Counted from the first letter of the stretch, positions 22,242 to 33,039 are shown. The stretch: 64,000 nucleotides of DNA from Tridacna crocea (GCA_943736015.1 OX031070.1:42370173-42434172); one strand, 5' to 3'. Numbers and translations are program-made. Notes: generated from the sequence alone by a model not told the origin.

Positions 22242-22291
22242 CCGGCTATCTCTCGACATTTACCACTAAACATGATGTAGTAATCGTTGAC
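22242..22291 (-). pseudogene. Gene Y exon C, 5' fragment right of inserted element (U1)
   Basis: Reads VNDYYIMFSGKCREIA, matching exon C of U3. Upstream the frame meets a TAG and homology is lost, so this copy lacks the first half of the exon. Confidence 0.6.
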
Positions 22292-22794
22292 CTAGTTACA
22301 GTTAGCTGGTCTTAAAAACACGATCGCGATAGGAAAACAATATTTCTACAATCCATACAACACTAGAACAAAAATACAACGGGGGTCACAAGTACCACAT
22401 AGGGTGCTCTAGGGTCAAAGAGCCTGAAAATACCTCTTAACCTTTTTCCAAGGTAAGATATTTAAAATGGCGGCTTCAAAAAATTGTGACGGATAATTTT
22501 TTATCACGTGACTCATTTTTCGAAATGGATCTTTATTATTATTATTTTTCGAAAGGAAAATGTTGATATGTCTACGATCCGGATTTTTATCCATGTAACA
22601 ATGAAAAAGTACAAGATATTATATATTTAAAAAAAATCCCACAAATAAATAAAAAAGTTAAAAAAGCATGAAACCAGTTCAATATGGCTGCCTCCATAGG
22701 CACTTTACAAAACCGAATAAAGATATAGTGTCGCCGCTCAAGCGGCGCCACAATCAGACCTTGAATTGTCTATTTGTTATTGAAAAGACATTTT
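22292..22794. other. U1 right spacer, no gene seen
   Basis: AT-rich. A short GC hairpin GTCGCCGCT-CAAG-CGGCGCC at about 22730-22754. Equivalent in U2 at 40814-41316. Confidence 0.4.
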
Positions 22795-22799
22795 CACCG

Positions 22800-22985
22800 C
22801 TTGAAAAAAAAAAAAGACTTGTCCAAATTGAAACATCTGGAGTTGATGAATATATAAAAGGTGGCTCAAATAGTTGATTTTTTTTCTATTATAGGATTTA
22901 AAAAAATTGTGGGAAAGGAGAAAATGCTGGTTACCAGCATTTTCTCCTTTTCCCACAATATTTTCAAATGCTTCTTTTTTTTTCA
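22800..22985 (+). mobile_element. Family A MITE, left-truncated (U1)
   Basis: GACTTGTCCAAATTG followed by the GGAGAAAATGCTGGTTACCA hairpin; terminal repeats lost. Equivalent at 41322-41506. Confidence 0.6.
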
Positions 22986-23039
22986 TTCAAAGAGTCGATC
23001 GCTCTAAGGCCGATAAGAGCGACTCGAGGACTTTTTTCG

Positions 23040-23107
23040 AACGGTGTAGATCAAGATTAGACTGCACAGACCGTGCAGTCTGAACTTTGATCTGCACAAT
23101 CCGACCA
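23040..23107. repeat. Family C hairpin (U1 right)
   Basis: GTGTAGATCAAGATTAGAC against GTCTGAACTTTGATCTGCAC. Duplicated at 41562-41630. Confidence 0.6.
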
Positions 23108-23175
23108 TGAGATTTTTTTTTCTGCAAAGTTAAGGTTTGAGTTAGCAATGGTAGGGTTTGTACTACGGGCTTTAA

Positions 23176-23605
23176 AGGTGGGTATTTAGAATTTTCACAT
23201 CACACCAAATTAAAAAAATATATAGAGCATTGAAATTTATATGAAAAAACAATACAAATCATCAATAATTAAGAATCATAAAATTACAAAAAAATTTATG
23301 GTATTCCCTTAAAAGGCTACGTAGCCACTTAAGCTATTTATAGATTTCACGCCAAAAATGAAAAAGCATTTTGGGAATAATAGCACGTGACTGATGACCC
23401 TAAAATTGCATTATTTAACAGAAATGTAATTATTTTTCATAATATCTTCTTCGGACGCTATGTTTGAAGCTTTGTCGGTGTATTTCCGGCATGTAAATGA
23501 GTGAGTTGCTCATGTAAAAATGAAAATTGTAAGACTTTGGAAGTATAAGGATGATTTTTTTTGTACTTGTGTAAAATTTTAGTCTCAAAATCTGAAGGGC
23601 CACCT
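23176..23605 (-). mobile_element. Family F TTAA element, reverse (U1)
   Basis: TTAA at 23172-23175 and 23606-23609. TIR AGGTGGGTATTTAG and GGGCCACCT. Confidence 0.7.
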
Positions 23606-23611
23606 TTAAAG

Positions 23612-24111
23612 TTTTACTTATTCAGCGGGGAAAGGGTTGGTTATCTTTCGTTGTAAAGAGTGAATCAACAATATTTTTGATGGACCGATATCCTTATTTG
23701 GTTTTATTTTCCCTGAAAAGGGTACGGGCCTGACCTTGACCTTGGTGTAAAGAGCCCATTTTTATGTGGTAAAACAGGGAGATACACGCGCGCTCAGTCA
23801 CAAAATTCTAAACACGTTATCGTACAAATGCGACTTTTTTACGTCCTCGCCAAATTCTACCACAGATTATGTATATACGACAAAAAATGCATGGAAAAGA
23901 AAATAACTGTTTTCAGCAAATTACAGAAATTAGAATTGGAAAAGAAGTCGTTTGCTGTTTGCAGGCATTTGCTCCTTTTCACTCAATATTTTCCAAAGCT
24001 GTTAGCCACAAGGACAGATAATTATTGTTTTGAACAAACAAAGCTCCAGATAGAAAGGGGGGTGTGATTTTGATTTCAAAATTGTTGATATCATTTTTCT
24101 GCATTAAACCC
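23612..24111. other. Spacer with decayed hairpin
   Basis: No gene. A degenerate family A-like hairpin (GCAGGCATTTGCTCCTTTTC) at about 23900-24000. The open frame at 23828-24067 overlaps it and is not supported. Confidence 0.4.
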
Positions 24112-24176
24112 TATGTTGTGGGTATTCATTAGAATCGTCTCATCGAGACGATTCTAATGAGTACCCACAACATAGA
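24112..24176. repeat. Hairpin J (U1)
   Basis: Near-perfect palindrome CTATGTTGTGGGTA...CGTCTCATCGAGACG...CCCACAACATAG. Equivalent at 42634-42698. Confidence 0.65.
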
Positions 24177-24435
24177 GTTTGGAAGAGAAATAATGGATTT
24201 AGAATACCATCATTCCCTCTTATCAGGACCTCTGACAATAATCAGTTCAAGTCATGTTGAAGTCATTTCAAGCCTACAGTAGCCATTTTGTAAATCTACG
24301 CGGAGCCTTGGTTGCTCATTCGTAGGCAAGCAGAACTTTAGATCTAGGGAGTCTTTGGTTCGACTCATTAGCTCGCCCAATTTCATCCCGAGGATTGAAG
24401 TTAAAAATGCCTTTAATCTTGTATCATACGTTTCA

Positions 24436-24895
24436 AAGATATGGAAATTATTGTGAAGATGTCAACGTGTTTCTACATACTACAGCACATTATTTCATGC
24501 TTTCCGGTGGGATATCGAGAAATAGCAGTGAAAATATTTTTCGATCTTACACTTGTACCACCAGTGAAAATACCGATTTTCACGTTCTTGTTGCCTATGT
24601 AAATTGCGCGTGCCTAACAACCAGATGGCAAATATGCCGTCATATACCATACATTTCTCGCGCTTGACGTCATATTGTAATGCGTTGCTATGCGGGAGAG
24701 GTACGCCACGGGGAATAACGGAAAAGAACTGTACTGGATTTTGATAGAGCTCCTCCAAGAAAGGGTTAAAAGCATGAAATAAATAGAATATTGATTTTTT
24801 TCGGTGAAAGATCGAAATATATTTTTAATCTCGTAAACACCATCGGTAACATTTTCACTCGTGGCTGCGCTACGATCTTTCACCGAAAAAAACAA
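24436..24895. mobile_element. Family N element, reverse copy (U1 right)
   Basis: Reverse-complement relative of 14378-14932, sharing GATATCGAGAAATAGCAGTG, TTGCTATGCGGGAG and CACCATCGGTAACATTTTCA. The small open frames across it are not genes. Confidence 0.6.
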
Positions 24896-24976
24896 CAAAT
24901 ATCCTCTATATATAACTTTTGCATTTCAAAGGTTTAAACAACATACTCATATTTCATCATCGAGCCGAGCTGTTAA

Positions 24977-25314
24977 AGTAGTAGACCCATAAAACTTCTA
25001 GTGCAACATGTTAATAGGATTTATAGAGATATAATACTTTTGTAAATTTTTAACCAACCATGAATTCCTTTGATGTCCATCTTGAAATTATTTGTTGATA
25101 CTTTTGTTAGTTTCCAGACAAGGGAGGTAATTATTATCTCCCTTTGAACTGGGAATATAATGGTTTTAGATTCATAAATGATTATTCTAAGAAGGAAAAA
25201 TAGGAAAAAGTGGCTCGGTTAAAGTAGCACAATTATACTCATTTCTAATCACAGCAAAATTTGTAGGATAATATTAAAGTGGAAATAGATGTTTTTTATT
25301 ACGGGCCCAATACC
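24977..25314 (-). mobile_element. Family I TTAA element (U1)
   Basis: TTAA at 24973-24976 and 25315-25318. Imperfect TIR AGTAGTAGACCCATAA / TTACGGGCCCAATACC. A related copy is at 62970-63326. Confidence 0.65.
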
Positions 25315-25581
25315 TTAAGCTGTGTTTTATCACAGAATCTAATTGTTCTAAGGGGTTATTCATATGCACAATCAGTGTGCAGCGTTGTATTGTATTGTAT
25401 TTGTACTGAATCCATTCACCTGACAAAGTCCGTTTGAATTTATTACTTATTGGGGAAAATTTACGGCAGTCTTCTTTTTGAAAAAACTGCTTTGCATAAA
25501 ATAGGAAAATACGCTCACGAATTACAGATTAACTTACATGCCGATTAACAACCCTTGTGATATTGACTGTATGGTGTTTAA

Positions 25582-25802
25582 CCCATTACCAAACGACAAA
25601 ATTTAGACTAGTCCAAATTGAAAGCATTTGCAGACGACAAAATAAAAGTGACTGAAAATTTGAAATTTATTTTGTGAAGGGTAGAAAACATTGTGGAGAA
25701 AAGGAGAAAATGCTGGTTACCAGCATTTTCTCCTTTTCCCACAATGTTTTCTAAAGGCTTCTTTCCCAGGGGCGTCAAAAGTAGGGACTGTGTGGTAATA
25801 GG
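25582..25802 (+). mobile_element. Family A TTAA MITE (U1)
   Basis: TTAA at 25578-25581 and 25803-25806. Ends CCCATTACCAAACGAC and GTGTGGTAATAGG. Full central hairpin. Confidence 0.75.
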
Positions 25803-26098
25803 TTAACGCCGTTTTCAACATTATTTCAGTTACATCGTAGTGGCCAATGCATCTATCCATGCTTTCCTGGAGTTTCTATTACCAGTACTCTGCAAAATAT
25901 TCTTTTCAAGCCACTGGCTGCTTTGCCACATTAACATCGCCGACGGTCTATTCCGTAGGTTTTTCAGCGATAAAAGTGAATGTTACAGGAATCCGCATGA
26001 GGGTGCTCTGTCCTTAATACCCGCTCCCCGGGTTGCTCCGCCCTTTAATTGCGTAGCCGACGCTCTACCTGACGACCTTGGACACCGCCTAAACGGGA
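25803..26098 (-). mobile_element. SINE S1 copy (U1 right)
   Basis: Tail AACGCCGTTTTCAACATTAT (inverse of a molluscan SINE 3' end) and a degenerate tRNA-like head near 26050-26098. Equivalent at 44325-44620. The open frame across it is not a gene. Confidence 0.55.
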
Positions 26099-26128
26099 AC
26101 TCAATGAAAAAAAAAAATCTTTATTAAA

Positions 26129-26349
26129 CCCTTTCCCAAACAACAAAATTTAGACTGGTCCAAATTGAAAGTACTTGCAGACAACAAAAACAAACGCAAG
26201 TCAACAATATAAATTTGCTTCCAGTTGGGTAGAAAACATTGTGGGAAAAGGAGAAAATGCTGGTTACCAGCATTTTCTCCTTTTCCCACAATGTTTTCAA
26301 AAGGTTTCATTTTCAGGCCCGTAAAAACCAGGGATTGTTTGGTAAAGGG
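26129..26349 (+). mobile_element. Family A TTAA MITE (U1), first of three in a row
   Basis: Begins CCCTTTCCCAAACAACAAAA; perfect central hairpin; right TTAA (26350-26353) is shared with the next element. Confidence 0.75.
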
Positions 26350-26353
26350 TTAA

Positions 26354-26589
26354 CCCTTTTGCTAAATCTTGTTTTTACCAAACAATCCCTGGTTTTTACG
26401 ACCCTGAGATAGAAGCCTTTTGAAAACATTGTGGGAAAAGCAGAAAACGCTGGTTACCAGCATTCTCTCCTTTTCCCTCAATGTTTTCTATCCTGCTGGA
26501 AACAAATATCAAATTTTGAGTTACGTTTATTTTGTCGTCTGCAAGTGCTTTGAATTTGGACCATCTAAAATTTTGTCGTTTGGTAAGAG
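26354..26589 (-). mobile_element. Family A TTAA MITE (U1), second, inverted
   Basis: Shares TTAA 26350-26353 with its neighbour; ends before TTAA 26590-26593. Contains TTTACCAAACAATCCCTGG and a hairpin with GCTGGTTACCAGC. Confidence 0.7.
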
Positions 26590-26636
26590 TTAAATGGGCC
26601 TATACTTTCAGGAATAGGCATATTGGTTTGATTTAA

Positions 26637-26836
26637 CCCTTTACCAAACAATCCCTGGTTTTTACGATCCAGAGAAAACATTGTGGGAAAAGGAGAAAAT
26701 GCTGGTAAACAGCATTTTCTCCTTTTCCCACAATGTTTTCTACCCTGCTGGAATCAAATTTCAATTTTTGAGTTGCGATTATTGTTCCGTCTGCAAGTGC
26801 TTTGACTTTGGACCAGTCTAAAATTTTGTCGTTTGG
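26637..26836 (-). mobile_element. Family A TTAA MITE (U1), third
   Basis: TTAA at 26633-26636; CCCTTTACCAAACAATCCC start; hairpin with GCTGGTAAACAGC; right end decayed (TTTGGTAGAGTT). Confidence 0.65.
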
Positions 26837-27081
26837 TAGAGTTTTTTATAATGGAATAAGCTGGGTTAAAAAAAAAAAAGCAATTTGCAAGGTCTATAAC
26901 CTTCCCTTCTTCAGTGTAGTGACTCAAAATTCCGCTTTCAACGAAAATCGGTCAGAACAGACTGATACCCGATACTTTTTTCAGGTTTCGTCAAAGAATT
27001 ACTTTGGATAATAACGCTTTGAACATATAACCTTCGAACATGATTTGATAAATAGGGTAAAATCTAAAAGAATAGTTTTAA

Positions 27082-27941
27082 AGGTGGCCCTTCAGATTTT
27101 GGGACGAAAATTTTTACAAAAATACAAAAAAAAAAAAGTCATCCTTATACTCCCAAAGCCTTTTAATTTTCATTCATAAAAGTCCAGTCGTCGAAAGCTA
27201 TCCAACAACAAGAGAAACTAGAGATTTACTAGGGCCCAGGTCGACACCGACGGGAAACACTGTCTATTTTTACATGAGCAACTCGCTCTTTTACATACCA
27301 GAAATGCACAGACGAAGCTTCAAACATAGCGTCCGAAGAAGACATTATGACAATATTGTTTTATTTACAATTAAAGTATTGTATTGTATTATGGAAATAA
27401 TTACATGTTTGTTATCTTATGGGATTGAAACGTCATTAGTCACGTGCCAGCCAGTTGACATTCCCACAATGCTTTTTTGATAATTGGCGCGAAATCTTAA
27501 AAATACCTTAAGAGGCTACGTAGCCCTTTAAGGGAAGATCATTTAAAAAAAAAAAACTTTGGAATTTTGTGATTTTTTAGTATTGATGATTTGTATTGTT
27601 TCATATAATTTCAGCGATGTATACCTTCAGACATCAGTTGAGCATCACCAAAACTGATCAGCAATAGCCCATGTGCTTAGACCAGCATTCCTCATACCCA
27701 CAATTCGCCATTTCTGGGCTTCGGAAAGTTTTCTCGTAGTCATCCTTTCATTTGGCTCATGAAGCAGCCTGTCACTTGTCTAGTGGGTCCTTGCATAGCT
27801 TGAAAATATACCAAATAAAAGGATATCCATTGAAAAAATATATGACTAAATTTGTTCTGGTGATGCTTAACTTATGTCTGACTGTATATATATACATATT
27901 TCTTTAATTTGGTGAGATGTGAAGAATCTAAATACCCACCT
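27082..27941 (+). mobile_element. Family F TTAA element, longest uninterrupted copy (U1)
   Basis: 860 bp, TTAA at 27078-27081 and 27942-27945, TIR AGGTGGCCC / ACCCACCT. About 320 bp longer than the 538-bp form, with non-coding extra sequence near its right end. A piece of a family A terminus follows to about 27995. Confidence 0.7.
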
Positions 27942-28340
27942 TTAAGGCTTCTTTCTCGGGGTCGTCAAAAAGAGGAATTGTGTGGTAATGGGTTAAGTTA
28001 AAGTAGATCTAACACTTTTACCAATCGAGAGCATAGTAAGAATCTTCCATTACAAAAGAAATTGCAGGGAACAAATTAAAATTTTGTCCAGATTATTGTG
28101 GACAAAGGAGGAAGTTGTATGTTAACAGAATGTCCTCCTGTCCCATTGTTTTTTTTTTCTAAAACAATCTTATCGATCTTTTGTTTTTGCACAAGGTATT
28201 TTGATAGACTGTTAAACCTGAAAAGATCAGTTCTACCTGAACAGGTATGCAATTCTTCTCTAATGTTCATGTAAAGTAATACATGTGTGTGTGGATCTTT
28301 ATTTTAACTCTTAGACTGCAAAGCGCGACTCATTGACCTT

Positions 28341-28410
28341 TTGCGAACAGTTTAGATCAAGATCAGACTGCACAGAACGTGCAGTCTGATCTTGGATATA
28401 CACTGTCCGA
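28341..28410. repeat. Family C hairpin upstream of X2
   Basis: AGATCAAGATCAGACTGCAC paired with GTGCAGTCTGATCTTGGAT. Duplicated at 46867-46934. Confidence 0.6.
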
Positions 28411-28604
28411 TTAGGAGATATTATTCCCTAAAACATAACGTTGAAATAGCAATCTTTAGCTTCATAGTGTAAAATTGACCAAAAAAATGTTTTAGTTATT
28501 TAGCACAGTAAAGGTTAAAGCAGTGTAGCAGCAGTTCTTTATAACACCAATTTTGTTCTTAGTACGGAAATCACTTATCAAATATTGAATAATATATATC
28601 ATAT

Positions 28605-28820
28605 CAGGCACGTAGGAAGCATTTAAAGATGGGGGTTGGGAGGGGACTAACTTCGAAATACTGAGATTTTTGCGTGGTTGTTGCATTGCACTAAAAGCTC
28701 ATATTTTAGTTACTATGATTTTCAAAAAAAAAAATTATCGGGGGTGGGGGTGGCTGAGCCCCTCCTCCTAGCCCCCCCCCCAACACACACACACACGCAC
28801 ACACTGACCCTACGGGCCTG
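28605..28820. mobile_element. Short TIR element upstream of X2
   Basis: TIR CAGGCACGTAGG / CCTACGGGCCTG, flanked by CATAT on both sides. Contains G-rich, C-rich and (CA)n tracts. It lies 414 bp before the X2 ATG, with an equivalent before X3. Confidence 0.6.
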
Positions 28821-28822
28821 CA

Positions 28823-28830
28823 TATATAAG
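28823..28830 (+). promoter_or_regulatory. TATA-like box upstream of X2
   Basis: TATATAAG about 405 bp before the X2 ATG, with an identical site at 47350-47357 before X3. It directly abuts the right end of a short MITE (28605-28820), so it may only be target-site sequence. No other core-promoter element is convincing. Confidence 0.25.
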
Positions 28831-28933
28831 GCATGTTATTTTTATCAAAGGATCAATAAAAGCCCTTTTTTATCCGGGCAACCGACTAATTCATAAGGTC
28901 GAAGGGTTTTTTGATTTACAGAAAATTTAATCA

Positions 28934-29001
28934 GAATCAAAAAGTTTTGGCCTATGTCAGCCTGCGCGCACTGCGCAGGCTGTCATGGATGGAAACTGTT
29001 T
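28934..29001. repeat. Palindrome K in X2 5' flank
   Basis: AAAAAGTTTTGGCC...GTCAGCCTGCGCGC/GCGCAGGCTGTC...GGAAACTGTTTTT. Relatives are at 33-82, 47461-47528, 61797-61866 and a half copy at 62209-62262. Confidence 0.6.
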
Positions 29002-29234
29002 TTGCAAAAGCAATAAACCCCCTTTTCTTAGAGAACGACTCACATGATAGTAGAAATATAATTGCTTTTTTGTGTTTGACAATTAGTGCACAAATGAACG
29101 TTATACACAGATATACATTGTGTGTACAGTTAAGGGTCGGCCGGGGGACCGTGTAGGATTGTCAGGTATTCCTTTACATTTGTTCAAACATTGAAAACTA
29201 TCGCGTGCATACTGAACGAACGCTTCTAAGAGTA

Positions 29235-32054
29235 ATGGATTACAAAATGTGCAGGACGATAATTTTTCTGTGTTATTTTGCAAAAGTTATAACTTTCGTC
29301 TCGTCCGAATCACGGATGGAGGACGACGCAAAAGCAAACAGTACCTTTGCCGGAGAGGCACTCGTAGAAGCTGACAACGTTTCGGACACAGCATGTAGGC
29401 TGACACTGGCAGAACCAAATGTTATTGAAGTTATAAATGGATACTTTGAAGCGGGCACAAAATTGCTGAGGTATGACATTGTAATCGAGGGAAAAACGGG
29501 GACATTGCTGAATTCCACAAACGGAACCCTTTATGAACCGACAAAGTGGACCCTGACGAACAGTCCAGCTGGAATGGCGTTACTTTCGTTAAAAGACTAT
29601 TTCAATGAAATGTCGTTGTACACACTTGGCTATGGCACCGAGAGTGTGGTTGTTAAACTCAATCAAACTCCATATCATTGTCTCCAAACTGAGATGGAAA
29701 CCAGTGGAGAACTAGAGAAACGACTGACAACTGGTGTCTTGAAAAGTTTCGGGCACGCGGACTTTCAATTGTCTTCTGGAATTCGAGCATGTAACCGCCA
29801 TGTGGAGAACAGCACGAGCAATGTCGGTGTTTTTGTATATCGCTGTTGCATGGAGGGTCTTGACGGATCAGTACAATGTGAGGAAATAGGGAAAACGGTT
29901 TGGCTGACTTTGTTGTTCAATACGATTCTCTTTCTTCAAATTGTTGTGGTTGCATTTAGTCCTTTACTTATACCCCCAACATTGTACCGACTTTCTTGTG
30001 CCTTTATTGGCTATGTCTATAAACCAGGTGATAATCCTCTTACATTTAACGTGAGAAGGTTAAACCCAGACAACAATAACCCAGGTGAGCAGTTTGTTGA
30101 AGCCGGTAAACACTGGTTCACGAAGATGACAGACTTGGAACAGCATGTTTGTGGAATGGGTCTTGGTACAGCATACAAGATATATGTGAAGGAAGTAAAA
30201 TTGAGGGTTAAAGCCAGTAAGATTATACCTGAAGGATATGTACCTGTGGGACTTTTTTCATTTTTACGGAAGTTTTTGTTTCGTTGTGGTTTACGGAAAG
30301 ATATCCCGTCAACAGCGGCATGTTGTAACACAAACAGCCTCAAATGTTGTCCGGGTAATAAAACTGTAGCCTGGTACAGGATTGGTATATATCTGACGTC
30401 TGCCGTTCTGCCGGTTATTTTGTTATCGCCATGGTTATTGAGAATTTGGTTCTATCATTCTGTAGAGGAGAGTGTGATCATAACAAAACGAAGAGCTATG
30501 ATCAGCAGGCAGTTAGTTTTATCTTCAACCGGAAGTATAACTACCGACTTATCGCCGCTATCAACAATTTTTGTTCTCACATATATTCTTGTAGCAGCAG
30601 AAGCAATACTTTATACTCTGATGCCAAGGAAAGTAAAACGAAAGCTTAATTTCACGATAAAACAATGCTTGCGAGACATGAGAGGAACTGAAGCATCAGA
30701 TGTATGTGCTCAGTTTACTGACTATCTATGCTATCCGTTTATCCGCTTTGGTATGTTGGGCTGTTTCCTTCTACCGTTGGTTCTTTGTGTTCTGTTTCCT
30801 ATTCTTTTGGTTATCTTCATTTGTATAACACTTCCCTTAGCCAATCTGTCGATTCGAATGATCGTGAATTGCTTGTATTACATTTTAAAAGTGATATACC
30901 CAGAGACCTTCCTATCTCATCCGAATGAAGAAACAAAAAGCTGCTTTCGGACGCTCATTAAATATTTCCAAAGTATCATCGGTAAAGTGATAGTTCAAGA
31001 TCAAGAGAAATATCACAAAAGAAGGAACAAACTGATTTATGCTATTTCTTTGGCTTGTTGTTTAATGACAATGTGGTTATTGCTGCTGATTGTGTCTGAA
31101 TGTATCTCGTTTTATGTGGAATGTGCTGTATATACACTTACCGGTATCATCCTCAACTCTAGCAGAATCATGAAGCATCTAACATTGGTACTTGTCGTTG
31201 CCTACTATGGTCAGGATTGTTTTCGTAGTGTTTATAACGTCTATCTGTCCTTCAATAAAATCATCAACAAGGAGATCCAGAAGGGAGTTGGAGATGATAT
31301 CAAAACAGTAGCCGTCCTGAGCTCGGATAATCAACCCAATACAGCTTTCGCCGTGAACAGAACTGATCCGAAACTTAGATTTACTGTTTGCGCCTATGGA
31401 TTTTTGAAATGTAGCATTAATAGTTTGCTTCTTTTTCTAACCTGTGATGACGTGCCTCTCATTCCGAGGAAGTTTTTGATGCACATTGCCCAGAAACCTC
31501 ATTTTGCTTGCCCGAAAAAGCCCCACATTCTCTATCTTCGTGCTTTACTTGACTTTTTGTCCATTCTAGTATTTCTTATATTTGTCTTTATTGTTATCTT
31601 CGCATTTGGACAAGCCAACAATGTATCTTCAGCCAATCAAGCGTTAGCTGCACTCGGTGGAGGATTTATACCTTTGGTATTTAGAAAATTTCTCTTTAAA
31701 TCTCACGACAGCCCTGCTTTAGACAGTAGCAACATAGCTTGGACCACGATGTTTGCTGACGCTGTTAAGGAGTGTACCTGTTTGTGGGACGTTGAAGATA
31801 TTCTTATCGACAAGCTTGAGAAGATAGATGTTGTCAGGACTGAGACAGCTGAAACCGTATGTCAGAATGAAGGGGATGAAGCTGATACAAGGTTGCTGGA
31901 AACCATTGAACCAAATACTGACGACATTGACTTGAAAGTAAGACTTAGGAAGGATGAGTCTGGTGAAACAGTGTTGACTCTTTTTGTCAAGGATACATTG
32001 CAGGATATTGCAAACAATATGAGTAGAGTAGAAAATCCTGAAAACACGGTGTGA
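29235..32054 (+). CDS. Gene X copy 2: multi-pass membrane protein (939 aa)
   Basis: Same architecture as copy 1: signal peptide, Cys/N-glycan ectodomain, about eight membrane segments, acidic tail. The frame stays open back to a GTG at 29205, but a nuclear eukaryotic gene should start at ATG. The ATG at 29235 is the positional equivalent of the copy 1 start (same AGTAATG context) and puts the hydrophobic signal at the N-terminus. A 12-bp in-frame indel gives four extra residues (YKMC) after MD; the internal ATG at 29247 is an alternative start. Changes relative to copy 1 cluster around residues 270-317 (first cytosolic loop), 714-716 and the tail. Relative to copy 3 only five residues differ. 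The intact frame argues for a live gene. Confidence 0.85.
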   Translation: MDYKMCRTIIFLCYFAKVITFVSSESRMEDDAKANSTFAGEALVEADNVSDTACRLTLAEPNVIEVINGYFEAGTKLLRYDIVIEGKTGTLLNSTNGTLYEPTKWTLTNSPAGMALLSLKDYFNEMSLYTLGYGTESVVVKLNQTPYHCLQTEMETSGELEKRLTTGVLKSFGHADFQLSSGIRACNRHVENSTSNVGVFVYRCCMEGLDGSVQCEEIGKTVWLTLLFNTILFLQIVVVAFSPLLIPPTLYRLSCAFIGYVYKPGDNPLTFNVRRLNPDNNNPGEQFVEAGKHWFTKMTDLEQHVCGMGLGTAYKIYVKEVKLRVKASKIIPEGYVPVGLFSFLRKFLFRCGLRKDIPSTAACCNTNSLKCCPGNKTVAWYRIGIYLTSAVLPVILLSPWLLRIWFYHSVEESVIITKRRAMISRQLVLSSTGSITTDLSPLSTIFVLTYILVAAEAILYTLMPRKVKRKLNFTIKQCLRDMRGTEASDVCAQFTDYLCYPFIRFGMLGCFLLPLVLCVLFPILLVIFICITLPLANLSIRMIVNCLYYILKVIYPETFLSHPNEETKSCFRTLIKYFQSIIGKVIVQDQEKYHKRRNKLIYAISLACCLMTMWLLLLIVSECISFYVECAVYTLTGIILNSSRIMKHLTLVLVVAYYGQDCFRSVYNVYLSFNKIINKEIQKGVGDDIKTVAVLSSDNQPNTAFAVNRTDPKLRFTVCAYGFLKCSINSLLLFLTCDDVPLIPRKFLMHIAQKPHFACPKKPHILYLRALLDFLSILVFLIFVFIVIFAFGQANNVSSANQALAALGGGFIPLVFRKFLFKSHDSPALDSSNIAWTTMFADAVKECTCLWDVEDILIDKLEKIDVVRTETAETVCQNEGDEADTRLLETIEPNTDDIDLKVRLRKDESGETVLTLFVKDTLQDIANNMSRVENPENTV

Positions 32055-32157
32055 GGAAAAATGCTGGAATCACATTGACAGTTTTTCGTGCTTGACTGAA
32101 ATGATATAGTGGACCAACACACTTGTTTGAGTAGTTCTAGTGTGCATGGTTTGTTTG

Positions 32158-32163
32158 AATAAA
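32158..32163 (+). terminator. Polyadenylation signal of X2
   Basis: AATAAA at the position equivalent to that in X1 and X3, about 104 bp after the stop. Confidence 0.7.
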
Positions 32164-32442
32164 GCTCTAGTAGTTATGAAAGCACAGACAAATAGAATGA
32201 TCTTGGTCTGTAGTTAAATTAAGGAAATTCAAGAATCCACTCTACATCTATAATTTTCTTGTTCAAATACATACCGAGGGGTTAGTTTAAAACTATTGTT
32301 AGTGCATATACAATATTGTATATGCACTTACAATAGTCTTGCACTAACCCCTTGATACATTTAGATCAGAGCAGACAAAATCACGATGGGACATCGTATA
32401 GATACACATCTTTCGTTCGTCACAACTTCGCCTTTTTCTTAA

Positions 32443-32663
32443 CCCTTTAACCCATAAGGCATTTCTATTATATCTCTAATTGACCCTAAATAACAGCAAG
32501 GATGAAGCCGTTTTTTATGTGTATATGACACCTTTTGATAGCATAGAAAACATTGTGACAAAAGGTGAAATTGCTCGTGACGAGCAATTTCACCTTTTGC
32601 CACAATGTTTTCCAAAGGCTTCTACAAGTAATGCGTAGAAATGAGTATCTGTGGAGTAAAGGG
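32443..32663 (+). mobile_element. TTAA-flanked hairpin MITE, family B (U2)
   Basis: Same insertion as 3537-3757, with TTAA on both sides and the GCTCGTGACGAGC central palindrome. Confidence 0.75.
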
Positions 32664-32696
32664 TTAACTAAATCAAGCCTCGTCTAGATCAAGGAC

Positions 32697-32812
32697 TCAT
32701 TTTGAATGTTTGTCGGTCGTATGATCTTGCAGTGCCCATGTTAATCGATTAGCAGCGGCATTAACAACTGCGGGGAAGTTCCTGAGATCTGTCAACGTTG
32801 GTGTGAAATCTG
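32697..32812 (-). CDS. Candidate exon E, U2
   Basis: Equivalent of 3791-3906, open with the TGA conserved. Differs from U1 by K to R, Y to H and R to H. Same caveats as for U1. Confidence 0.3.
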
Positions 32813-33039
32813 CTGACGGCATCGAGAGACCATGTTAAAAATTCGATGTACAAACTGATTTACAACGGAAATGTATTTAGAAAGATTTTTGGTAGAAAAT
32901 AGTGACGCATGTTTTTTTTTTTAAAGTGGAGCATTACAATTTCACGATGCATGTAGCAATTGTCAATAAATCTTTATAACGATTCTTTTTTTTTTTCTTC
33001 GTTTATTTATTGTTTTTAAGCCAAAATTCTTTTGATGTT

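Larger units (their letters stand above)
1..28900. repeat. Segmental duplication unit U1 (left end cut by window)
   Basis: U1 carries gene X1, exons E and D of gene Y, a split exon C, then about 6.6 kb of MITE-rich DNA. Its left part (1-18165) is visibly diverged from U2 and U3, with X1 differing at about 60 residues. Its right part (18180-28900) is almost identical to 36726-47430 of U2. U1 also has private insertions: a 9-kb block at 3931-12949, a TTAA MITE at 15930-16150 and a tandem-core element at 16788-18055. It lacks about 190 bp present in U2 at 36450-36640. Confidence 0.9.

Noticed and set aside
24395..24898. Overlapping small open frames on both strands, identical in U2
   Set aside because: They lie across a family N inverted-repeat element. 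Identity between U1 and U2 reflects recent duplication, not selection.
25840..26127. 95-codon open frame, identical in U2
   Set aside because: It covers a tRNA-derived SINE with a degenerate tRNA head.
29205..29234. Upstream extension of X2 (and 47732-47761 of X3) by ten codons
   Set aside because: The extension begins with GTG, not ATG, in a eukaryotic gene, and X1 has a stop in the corresponding place. The ATG at 29235/47762 is the homologous start.
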